Assembly: GCA_947463285.1 (NCBI GenBank)
Contig: CANHTV010000237.1
Span: forward strand, 1-6,124
Length of the DNA: 6,124 bases
From: Verrucomicrobiaceae bacterium
GTDB taxonomy: Bacteria > Verrucomicrobiota > Verrucomicrobiia > Verrucomicrobiales > Verrucomicrobiaceae
Direction: 5' to 3'
The position numbers and the translations under genes were made by a program. Positions within the stretch are counted from its first letter, which is position 1, and every line of letters starts with the position of its first letter. Of this stretch, positions 1 through 6,124 are shown piece by piece. The notes under the pieces are model-generated. The model was not told where the DNA came from. It ran no database searches and saw nothing but the letters and a program-made list of their open reading frames with translations.

Positions 1-150
1 ATGGGAACTGGTGTTGTTTATGGAATGAGTATCGCAACGGTAATCGGATTGTTACTCATTCCGGTTTGTTATGTCTTCGTTCAGAAGATCATCGAGCGCT
101 GCGGCAAAAAACCATTGCCATCGACTCCTGCTACCTCATCCAGCCACTGA
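1..150 (+). CDS. RND efflux pump inner-membrane subunit, C-terminal end (partial)
   Basis: Frame 1 is open from the left edge and stops with TGA at 148-150, giving 49 codons. The peptide holds one strongly hydrophobic segment (residues ~5-28, with GMSIATVIGLLLIPVCYVFV) followed by a short basic, Pro/Ser/Thr-rich tail. A glycine-rich turn, then a helix ending in an IPV-(C/F)-Y-V-like motif and a short basic cytoplasmic tail, is how AcrB/MexB-type (HAE1) RND proton antiporters finish at their last transmembrane helix. These pumps export drugs or other amphiphiles through a tripartite channel. The NodT outer-membrane partner begins about 50 bases downstream, which strongly supports the call. The ATG at position 1 is internal to a gene of about 1,000 codons that starts outside the window. 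The substrate cannot be inferred from this fragment. Confidence 0.85.
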   Translation: MGTGVVYGMSIATVIGLLLIPVCYVFVQKIIERCGKKPLPSTPATSSSH

Positions 151-201
151 CCCGTTAAGTTGCTGAACCCTGGAACTCCACGTTTCACTGCCTTTTATTC
201 A

Positions 202-1716
202 ATGCGCATTCTCATGAAATTCATCTCCCCCGTTTTGACCGTAGTATGCCTTGCCAGTCTTGGTTGTACACTCAAGCAGCCACCGCAAGGTGCTGAAATC
301 CTGAGCGACGACGCACGGGCAAAAATTCCCGGCTTATGGAGTGCAACTTCCGCTGGTGGCACGGTCGCTCCTGGCTGGATTCGTTCTTTTGGTGACGTCA
401 CACTGACTGCCATCGTCGAGGACGCTTTGGAGCAGAATCCTGACTTAAAGGCAGCTGCGGCACGCGTGGAGGCCTCACAGTCAGCCGTTCGCGTCGCCGC
501 CTCTTCCTTGTATCCGCGCATCGGCTTGAAAGGGCTGGGAGAAAGGCAGGGACGTGAAATGCAGGGCAATCTTGGTGCAGGTATCACACCTCCTGACTTG
601 GGTAGTTCGGGCGTTGACACCAGCGGTGGTAGCAGTGACATCAATACCTTTGACAGCTCCATGGGGCGTTGGGTCACTGGAATTGGTATCGGGGCTTCGT
701 GGGAGGCGGATGTCTGGGGGCGTGTCCGTTCCAAAAAAGCTGCCGCAAAGATGGACAGTGCTGCGCTTGAGGCTGACTACGAATACGCCCGACAATCGCT
801 TGCTGCATCCGTTGCCCGTGCCTACTTCTCGACCATTGAGGCCGGACAACAGGCGACAAATGCGCAGGAGACTCTTGCCTTATACAAGGACTATCTGAAG
901 CTCACCGATGCCCGTAAAAAGCAGGGCTTTTCGAGCGAATACGAAGTTGCCCAGTTGAAGTCCAGGATGGCCGGTGCTGAGGACACTTTATATGCCGCTG
1001 AAGCCGCGCAAGCTCAGGCCATTCGCGCTATTGAAGTGGTGATCAGCCGCTATCCTTCGGGCAAGCTAAAGACGCGGCGTACCTTTCCGGTCATGGCGAG
1101 ATCCGTGCCGAGTGGCATGCCGTCAGAACTCCTTGAGCGCAGGCCCGATCTCGTAGCTGCAGAACGTCGCTTTGCTGCTGCGTTTCACCGATCCAATGAA
1201 GCGCGCACCGCCCGTCTTCCGAGATTCGCCATCAGTGCCACGGGCGGTTTGGGCAGCGCCCAACTGGACGGCGTTGGGGTGATCGATGCAGTCAGCTGGA
1301 GCCTTGCAGGTGGAGTGACACAACCCATCTTTTTCGGTGGCGAACTCAAGGCCGCAGAAGACATCCGTAAAGCGGAACAGCGCGCCGCTGCTGCCGCCTA
1401 TGCTGGCACTGCACTGCGAGCTTTTCAGGATGTGGAAGATGCGCTCGATAGCGAGTATCACCTTCGCCGTCGCGAGGGTGCCCTAAACGGCATGGTCGAG
1501 CATAGCTTAGCGGCAACCAAGCTGGGCAAGGTCCAGCTCGACCAAGGGCAGACCGACATGTTCACCATCCTGCGACTCGTGGCAGAAAATTTCGCAGCCA
1601 AGGCCCAACTTACGCAGATTCGTGCCTCCCGTCTGCGCGAAAGAATCAACCTTCACCTCGCCCTGGGGGGAGATTTCAGGCTGACACCAAAAAACGCAAC
1701 CAAAGGGAAGGATTAA
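202..1716 (+). CDS. NodT-family RND efflux outer-membrane lipoprotein (TolC-like)
   Basis: Outer-membrane channel subunit of a tripartite RND efflux system; it would form a trimeric beta-barrel/alpha-helical duct that docks to the pump ending at 150. Numbering from the ATG at 202 (504 aa): hydrophobic signal at residues ~5-20 ending at Cys22, the probable lipidated cysteine, although its lipobox (S-L-G-C) lacks the usual Leu at -3. Two OEP repeats follow, at about 65-280 and 305-490. Family hallmarks are SWEADVWGRVR near 166-176 (usually WELDLWGR), LLERRPDL near 310-317, TQPIFFGGEL near 373-382, FQDVEDAL near 408-415 and a terminal RINLHLALGG. Length is normal for NodT proteins. The frame is also open from a TTG at 160, and a second ATG lies at 214. 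I chose 202 because it starts directly before the signal peptide; none of the three starts has a clear Shine-Dalgarno sequence. A Gly/Ser/Asp-rich stretch at ~121-152 is probably a barrel loop. Likely co-transcribed with the pump. Confidence 0.93.
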   Translation: MRILMKFISPVLTVVCLASLGCTLKQPPQGAEILSDDARAKIPGLWSATSAGGTVAPGWIRSFGDVTLTAIVEDALEQNPDLKAAAARVEASQSAVRVAASSLYPRIGLKGLGERQGREMQGNLGAGITPPDLGSSGVDTSGGSSDINTFDSSMGRWVTGIGIGASWEADVWGRVRSKKAAAKMDSAALEADYEYARQSLAASVARAYFSTIEAGQQATNAQETLALYKDYLKLTDARKKQGFSSEYEVAQLKSRMAGAEDTLYAAEAAQAQAIRAIEVVISRYPSGKLKTRRTFPVMARSVPSGMPSELLERRPDLVAAERRFAAAFHRSNEARTARLPRFAISATGGLGSAQLDGVGVIDAVSWSLAGGVTQPIFFGGELKAAEDIRKAEQRAAAAAYAGTALRAFQDVEDALDSEYHLRRREGALNGMVEHSLAATKLGKVQLDQGQTDMFTILRLVAENFAAKAQLTQIRASRLRERINLHLALGGDFRLTPKNATKGKD

Positions 1717-1764
1717 ACACGAGGTTTAAACGCTCAGTTTAAGCAAAACTTAGCAGAGCAGAAA

Positions 1765-2537
1765 ATGGGAAACGCCCCTAACTCAGATCAATTCGCATTC
1801 CGGCGCCTCATTCTCGTGGGCCTTATCGGGAACGTCATGGAGTGGTACGACTTTGCCGTTTACGTCTAGCATGCAGTAACCATCGGGAATCTTTATTCTC
1901 CGCAGAAGCGCCCATCTTATCGCTATTAGCTTCCTTTGAAGCCCTTTGCCGCAGGTTGGCTCGTCAGCCATTTGAGAGAAATTATCTTGGGGAGGATTGG
2001 CGACTTGGTGGGGCGTCAGCTTGCCATTTTGCTATCTGTCATGGTGATGGCCATACCTACGGTGCTCATGGGATGTCTGCCCAAATTTCAAATGATTGGT
2101 TTGGCAGCACCTATTTGGCTTGTCCTCTTGAGGCTTGTTCAGGGAACTGTCTGCCGGTGGTGAATATACAAGATCATTAGTTTTTTGGTCGAAAACATAC
2201 CGCAAGATCGAGGGGCCTGCTTCGCCGAATGGGGTGCCTGGGGGGGGGCGTCTGCCGGCACGCCGCTAGGTTTGGGTGTTGAATTTATGATGGCCTCCTT
2301 GTTACCTCCAGATCAGTTGGAATTATGGGCCTAGCGAATTCTGTTCCTACTCGGAGGTGGGGTGGCTTTTGTGGGTATAATACTCCATAGGGATTTTTGG
2401 GTGCTTGACTCCAATCATCATGTCGTGGCTCATTGCCTCTGCACACAGCTCAAGGTTATTGGGTAGCTGCGACTTCAGCTTTTTCAGCCATCACGCTGTT
2501 GTTTTTCGTGCGCGAAACCAAGGGTAGCAGTTTGTAG
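1765..2537 (+). pseudogene. Decayed MHS-family MFS transporter (ProP-like metabolite:H+ symporter)
   Basis: No frame is open throughout, but consecutive pieces in different frames reconstruct an MHS-type major facilitator. The ATG at 1765 begins in frame 1 with a family-like N-terminus (LVGLIGNVMEWYDFAVY), broken by TAG at 1867-1869 where the family has Gly-Tyr. AVTIGNLYS follows, then frame 3 (~1900-1943) gives AEAPILSLLASFEA, then frame 1 (1945-2145) gives FAAGWLV, the loop motif GRIGDLVGRQ and LLRLVQG. Frame 2 (2147-2185) gives LSAGGEYTRSLVF, and frame 1 resumes with LVENIPQDRG and LLPPDQLELW up to TAG 2332-2334, where a Trp is expected (W-x-R-I-x-F-L-L). After GIILHR (~2386) the text jumps in frame 2 to GIFGCLTPIIMSWLIAS, which belongs near TM11, then to frame 3 (2451-2537) with QGYWVAATSAF and the C-terminal RETKGSSL before TAG. 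Roughly 200 central residues are gone; an intact member has about 420-450 aa. One 60-base stretch counted at 47% G+C against 67% for a stretch in the DUF1501 gene. Function is certainly lost; the substrate of the ancestor is unknown. Confidence 0.88.
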
Positions 2538-2597
2538 CGTGCACAAAACAGGTGTGCATTTGGTTTGAAACTGCGCCTTGTTCATCTAAAAAAAACA
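2538..2597. other. Convergent intergenic gap, possible weak terminator signals
   Basis: This 60-base gap separates the plus-strand pseudogene end from the minus-strand DUF1501 stop, so transcription converges here. A weak 5-bp inverted repeat (TGCAC at 2540-2544 and GTGCA at 2554-2558, 9-base loop) is followed by no strong T run on the plus strand. An A8 run at 2588-2595 reads as T8 on the minus strand, two bases after the DUF1501 stop codon, but no convincing hairpin precedes it. A terminator for one or both units is expected here by position; the sequence does not show a canonical one. Confidence 0.3.
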
Positions 2598-4004
2598 TCA
2601 CGCTCCTAACAATCGTTTGAATGGATGGCCTTCGTTTTGGTCGATGCGTTCAGGACGGCCTTTGTGATTGTAGGTGAGGGCGGTGTGGTCGATGCCCATC
2701 AGATAAAGGATCGTCGCGTGCAGGTCATGGACATGCAGACGATCCTCCACGGCGTAAAGACCCAGGTCATCGGTGGCTCCATAGGTCTGGCCGCCTTTGA
2801 CGCCGCCACCTGCCATCCACATGGTGAACCCGGTCGGATTATGGTCGCGTCCATCACCCTGCTCACTCATGGGAGTGCGACCAAATTCACCGCCCCAGAT
2901 GACGAGGGTCTCTTCCAACATGCCGCGAGCCTTCAGGTCTGCGAGCAATCCGGCGATGGGTTTATCGACGGCGTTGCAGAGCCGGGAATGATTCACTTCA
3001 ATGCCCTTGTGGCTGTCCCACTTGCTGCCTGCACCGCTGTAGAGCTGGATGAAACGAACGCCGTTTTCCACCAGTCTTCGGGCTAACAAACAATTGCGCC
3101 CAAAAACAGCGGTGGCTTCATCGTCCATGCCGTAAAGCTTCTTGGTCGTTTCAGTTTCCTTGCTCAGATCAACTGCTTGTGGAGCCTCAGCCTGCATCTG
3201 GTAGGCGAGTTCATAACCTTTGATGCGGGCTTCGAGCTCGGTGTTGTCTTTGCGGCTGGCACCGTAGTCAGCATTCAAAGCGCTGAGCAGGTCGAGCTTG
3301 TCACGCTGTCTTTGGCGATCTACGCCCTTGGGGTTGTCGAGGTATTTGATGGGCACGCCGTCGGAGTTGAATTCGACGCCTTGATACACCGCAGGCATGA
3401 AGCCATTGCCCCAATTACGCACGCCATTCACGACGGTAGCTTCACTGTCTTTGATCACGACAAAACCGGGCAGGTTTTGATTCTCCGTTCCGAGGCCGTA
3501 GGAGGCCCAGGCTCCCAACGATGGCCGACCGCCAAACACGGAACCCGTATTCATGGAGCAGACACCACCCGCGTGATTGATGCCGCTGGAGGCGCAGGAA
3601 TGAATGACAGCCAGATCATCGGCATGTTGCGCCACGTTTTGAAACCAGTCAGAGATCCACAAGCCACCCTGGCCATACTGTTTCCAGGTGCGTTTGCATT
3701 CCAGCAGGGGAGATTTGGTCTCGCCCATGGCTGTGATGGGCGGCTTAAAGCTGGCTGGCAGCTGCTGGCCTGCGAGTTTGTTCAGCAGAGGCTTGTAATC
3801 AAAGGTGTCCAGATGACTGGGGCCACCTTCCATGAAAAGAAAAATCACGCTCTTGGTCTTGGCTGCTCGCTGCGCCAGGCGTGCTGACGAGGCCTGGGCC
3901 TGAGTGCCCGTGAGAGCTGACAAAGCCACGGCTCCAAAGCCTGCACCAGCGGTTTGCAGGAAGTCGCGACGAGATGAGGGAAGGTCGAATCGATGGCAGG
4001 ACAT
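2598..4004 (-). CDS. DUF1501 family protein with Tat signal
   Basis: A 468-residue protein covering the whole DUF1501 family (PF07394), whose fold is related to the alkaline phosphatase/sulfatase superfamily; its reaction is not established. The N-terminus carries a twin-arginine signal (S-R-R-D-F-L-Q, residues 11-17) and a hydrophobic Ala/Gly-rich stretch to about residue 38, so export in folded form is predicted. Conserved blocks follow: FLFMEGGPSHLDTFDYKP (55-72), GGEFGRTP (371-378), GRDHNP (385-390), AGGGVKGG (398-405) with YGATDD (408-413), and H-V-H-D-L-H-A-T (424-431). The Asp and His residues of these blocks are candidate metal ligands by analogy with that superfamily. Length is typical and the frame is intact. 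The ATG at 4004 lies 5 bases after the stop of the DUF1553 gene, without a clear Shine-Dalgarno, which suggests translational coupling. This pairing recurs widely in Planctomycetes and Verrucomicrobia. Family assignment is firm; the role in the cell is unknown. Confidence 0.95.
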   Translation of the reverse strand: MSCHRFDLPSSRRDFLQTAGAGFGAVALSALTGTQAQASSARLAQRAAKTKSVIFLFMEGGPSHLDTFDYKPLLNKLAGQQLPASFKPPITAMGETKSPLLECKRTWKQYGQGGLWISDWFQNVAQHADDLAVIHSCASSGINHAGGVCSMNTGSVFGGRPSLGAWASYGLGTENQNLPGFVVIKDSEATVVNGVRNWGNGFMPAVYQGVEFNSDGVPIKYLDNPKGVDRQRQRDKLDLLSALNADYGASRKDNTELEARIKGYELAYQMQAEAPQAVDLSKETETTKKLYGMDDEATAVFGRNCLLARRLVENGVRFIQLYSGAGSKWDSHKGIEVNHSRLCNAVDKPIAGLLADLKARGMLEETLVIWGGEFGRTPMSEQGDGRDHNPTGFTMWMAGGGVKGGQTYGATDDLGLYAVEDRLHVHDLHATILYLMGIDHTALTYNHKGRPERIDQNEGHPFKRLLGA

Positions 4005-4009
4005 GGCGC

Positions 4010-6124
4010 TTAGTGGAGGTAAAAGAACTCGTTCGTGTTGAGCAGCACCTGGCAGAGATCATTCATGGCCTGCCGGAAAGGATCATCAGCTTCGACGGTC
4101 TTGGTGTCTGAGCCGCTCCAGGCAAACTGTGATGTCAGTGGATCACCGGCACGCCAGGTGATGAGGCTTGCGGTCCATTTTTCAGCATCCGCATTGAGAT
4201 CTTTGTCTGGCAGGTTGCCGGTGACGATTCTCATAGCTTCGATCTGCCCATCCCACTGATGTGAAGGCGCACGTTTGTTGAGCCCACCGATGACGAGCTG
4301 GGATGCCCCAGCGCTTAGCTTGGAACGAATATCCATCGGCACGACGGCGGATTGCAGCGGCAGGCTGTCATTCGTCAGATCACGCACTGTGAAGACAACA
4401 TTGTGACCGACACAGGAAAGGCGGGCCGTGATGTGATAGCGGCGTCCGAGTTCGATGTGGATGTTGGATGGGACGACTTGGTAACCAATATTGGCGTTCT
4501 CATCTTCGCCCACGACTTGCATGATGACGTTGCGGGGTTTGTAGCGTGATTTTTCACCTGTTACTCCAAGGCTCCAGCCAAAGGCCTCCAGGCTGTCTTT
4601 GCCGCCATTCCAGCGTGACGTGATGGTGCGGACAGAAGCATTCACATCAATGCTGTTGAGGCTGACAATGGCTTCGACGGTGAATTCATCACCTTCTTTT
4701 TCGGAGCTTTGGGCGATGAGTCGCTCATGAGCTGAGTTCTCTTTGAAACCTGTTGCAGCGTCGCTGGCAGGATCATTCGCGGAGACCGGTGCGGAAGCTG
4801 TGCCTGCGCGTTTTTTCAGGAAGCCTTCAGCTGTCGTGCGTTCCCGTTCAGAAGGCGGTCTTCCGAGCACGGCCATCCAGGCCTCGTCAATGTTGCCGAC
4901 CCGATCTGCCAGCTTGCGTGAGCGAGCGAGCAGCCAGTCGCCATTGAGCAGTTGCAAAGCCTGCGTCGGCGTCGTGGTGCTTTGACGTTCGGACGTGCTG
5001 GCAAAGCCCGCTGGCGCATCGAGCGCACGCAGCAGTTCATTCTGATTATTGCGCTTCTTCATCGTGAAAATGGAGCGGCGAGTGCCATTGCCATCTTCCG
5101 CCGGGCCGCCTGATTTGGGGTCTAGTTCACCGCTGGCAGCCAGCAGGGCATCACGTACCTGCTCGGCATCCAGGCGGCGTGGGTTAAAGCGCCAGAGGTA
5201 ACGATTCGATGGGTCCACTTTCAAAGCTGTTTCAGGCGGTGAGCACCGGGATGTCTGACGGTAGGTGGCTGAGAGCATGATCTCACGATGCAGGGGTTTC
5301 AGCTTCCAGCCGTTCTTCACAAAGCGATTCGTTAGGAAATCCAGCAGTTCGGGGTGGGTCGGTGCTTCCCCAAGCTTGCCAAAATCACTCGCCGTGGCCA
5401 CGATACCGCGTCCGAAATGATACTGCCAGATGCGGTTTACGATGACACGTGTCGAGAGCTGATTGTCTGGGCGTGTGATCCAGTTGGCCAGAACGGTTCG
5501 ACGTCCCGTGGAGTTGGCCTTGGCTTTAATGACAGGCTCTTTGGGTTCCAATAGGGCGAGGAAGCCTGGGGCGATTTCTTGTTCACCCTTGCGAGTCTTC
5601 AGGGCATTGGAAGGTGCTTTGGTGCCTGTGTCTGTGGCGACAAAGGCGTCCAGCAAAGGCTTGGGCTTGAGGTGATCAAACTTCTTCAATTCTTCCTCGA
5701 GAGCCTTGTAAGCAGTCTTGGCCTCCTCGGTCTTCAGGCTCTTCATCGGATCAAAGGTTTTGCGTTCGTGGACCATCTGGCGTTCGCAGAGACCTGCGAG
5801 TTGCTTTTCCAGCGAGTCGCGCTTTTCGGCGGGCTTTCTCACCATGGCTTGCAAATCATCGGTGAAGCGCGTGAGAGCACGCTCGACACGAGGTTCGAGC
5901 AGCGGGTTGATCATTGCCTCCATCTTGGCTCGGATGTCGGCCGTGGCTTGCTCCCATTGAGCTTGTTGTTTGTCATGGGCTTTCTTTTCATCAGGCGTTG
6001 CCAGCTTCAGATCATCGCGCCACTGCACGGGGGCCAAAAAGGCCCGCAGACGGTAATAATCTTTTTGCAGGATGGGATCAAACTTGTGGTTATGGCAGTG
6101 AGCACAGCCCATGCTCAGACCCAG
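4010..6124 (-). CDS. DUF1549/DUF1553 (PSCyt2-PSD1) protein with inserted LamG-like domain (partial, N-terminus missing)
   Basis: The frame is open to the right edge (L-G-L-S precedes the Met at 6112), so the start and any signal peptide or cytochrome-like domain lie outside. Numbering from that Met (700 aa to the stop): the end of DUF1549 with CAHCH at 3-7, a CxxCH motif of the c-type heme-binding form, then HNHKFDPI. A charged, probably coiled-coil linker rich in Lys/Glu spans ~40-150. DUF1553 (PF07587) runs from about 204: RRTVLANWIT, VNRIWQYHFGRGIV (225-238), FGKLGEAPTHPELLDFL (244-260), REIMLSATYRQ (276-286), RRLDAEQVRDALLA (312-325), TPTQALQLLN (381-390), and AVLGRPPSERE (414-424). At ~455-670 a beta-rich LamG/concanavalin-like segment interrupts it, after which the DUF1553 ending resumes (LCQVLLNTNEFFYLH, 686-700). 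These proteins are probably exported; heme binding, substrate and activity are inferred or unknown. Operon partner: DUF1501, 5 bases downstream. The Met at 6112 is internal, not the true start. Confidence 0.93.
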   Translation of the reverse strand: MGLSMGCAHCHNHKFDPILQKDYYRLRAFLAPVQWRDDLKLATPDEKKAHDKQQAQWEQATADIRAKMEAMINPLLEPRVERALTRFTDDLQAMVRKPAEKRDSLEKQLAGLCERQMVHERKTFDPMKSLKTEEAKTAYKALEEELKKFDHLKPKPLLDAFVATDTGTKAPSNALKTRKGEQEIAPGFLALLEPKEPVIKAKANSTGRRTVLANWITRPDNQLSTRVIVNRIWQYHFGRGIVATASDFGKLGEAPTHPELLDFLTNRFVKNGWKLKPLHREIMLSATYRQTSRCSPPETALKVDPSNRYLWRFNPRRLDAEQVRDALLAASGELDPKSGGPAEDGNGTRRSIFTMKKRNNQNELLRALDAPAGFASTSERQSTTTPTQALQLLNGDWLLARSRKLADRVGNIDEAWMAVLGRPPSERERTTAEGFLKKRAGTASAPVSANDPASDAATGFKENSAHERLIAQSSEKEGDEFTVEAIVSLNSIDVNASVRTITSRWNGGKDSLEAFGWSLGVTGEKSRYKPRNVIMQVVGEDENANIGYQVVPSNIHIELGRRYHITARLSCVGHNVVFTVRDLTNDSLPLQSAVVPMDIRSKLSAGASQLVIGGLNKRAPSHQWDGQIEAMRIVTGNLPDKDLNADAEKWTASLITWRAGDPLTSQFAWSGSDTKTVEADDPFRQAMNDLCQVLLNTNEFFYLH
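4103..4750 (-). other. LamG/concanavalin-like domain region inserted in the DUF1553 protein
   Basis: Encodes residues ~455-670 of the partial DUF1553 protein. The segment alternates short hydrophobic strands with turns: FTVEAIVSL, RTITSRWNGG, FGWSLGVTG, RNVIMQVVG, a G-R-R-Y-H-I-T-A-R strand, NVVFTVRDL, LVIGGLN, then W-D-G-Q-I-E-A-M-R-I. The strand order, with a W-D-G-x-I-E-x-(M/V)-R-I closing element, is typical of LamG/laminin_G_3 jelly-roll folds, which often bind carbohydrate or other ligands. Flanking sequence on both sides is DUF1553 proper. A Pro/Ala/Ser/Asp-rich linker (~436-455) leads into it. The boundaries are approximate and judged by eye; carbohydrate binding is an inference. Confidence 0.7.

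Noticed and set aside
195..734. Minus-strand ORF of 179 aa opposite the NodT gene
   Set aside because: Antisense to a well-conserved efflux gene, with no recognisable domain and a composition expected of a shadow frame.
1717..1764. Promoter or hairpin between the NodT gene and the pseudogene
   Set aside because: AT-rich with a GTTTAAAC palindrome and short imperfect repeats, but no convincing -35/-10 pair or stable stem could be identified.
1842..2180. Plus-strand ORFs of 112 aa (1842) and 75 aa (1936) as independent small genes
   Set aside because: Parts of both translate to pieces of the MHS transporter in the right order, so they are fragments of the pseudogene; the remainder of the 112-aa frame is out-of-frame text.
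1765..2537. Programmed frameshifting or stop-codon readthrough of the MHS gene
   Set aside because: Five separate frame changes, two stops and a large deletion that removes essential transmembrane helices cannot yield a working transporter by recoding.
2540..2595. Rho-independent terminator in the convergent gap
   Set aside because: The only inverted repeat is 5 bp with a 9-base loop and no adjacent T run, and the T8 on the minus strand has no stem before it; not strong enough to call as a terminator.
3177..3887. Plus-strand ORF of 236 aa opposite the DUF1501 gene
   Set aside because: It lies entirely antisense to conserved DUF1501 coding sequence, and its translation resembles no family I recognise; it is a shadow frame in GC-rich DNA.
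3799..4062. Minus-strand ORF of 87 aa spanning the DUF1553/DUF1501 junction
   Set aside because: Overlaps the end of one conserved gene and the Tat signal of the next in another frame; no independent support.

Overview
The window reads as chromosome from a Verrucomicrobia- or Planctomycetes-type bacterium. The main reason is the minus-strand pair of a PSD1-family (DUF1549/DUF1553) protein and a Tat-exported DUF1501 protein, an arrangement highly characteristic of those phyla. The assignment rests on gene content only. An RND/NodT efflux system shows that the cell has a Gram-negative outer membrane.

Layout. Plus strand, left half: the last 49 codons of an RND (AcrB/HAE1-like) inner-membrane efflux pump (1-150), then a NodT-family outer-membrane efflux lipoprotein (about 202-1716), which together form the end of a tripartite efflux operon. 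About 50 bases later, at 1765-2537, lies a region with no intact reading frame. Read across three frames it is a decayed MFS transporter of the metabolite:H+ symporter (MHS, ProP-like) family. It carries two in-frame TAG codons, five small frameshifts and an internal deletion that removes roughly the middle third to half of the protein, yet its authentic start and C-terminus can still be recognised. A 60-base convergent intergenic gap follows.

Minus strand, right half: a DUF1549/DUF1553 protein whose N-terminus lies beyond the right edge (4010-6124), then, 5 bases after its stop, the DUF1501 gene (2598-4004). The DUF1553 protein carries a beta-rich LamG/concanavalin-like segment inserted between the body of its DUF1553 domain and that domain's last ~25 residues. 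The two genes almost certainly form one operon whose products act outside the cytoplasm; their biochemical function is not established.

The two halves have no evident functional link. The most noteworthy items are the MHS pseudogene, which ordinary gene calling would miss or split into spurious ORFs, and the LamG insertion in the DUF1553 protein. I saw no RNA gene, CRISPR array, insertion sequence or clear riboswitch, and I cannot support a claim of a wholly new system here.
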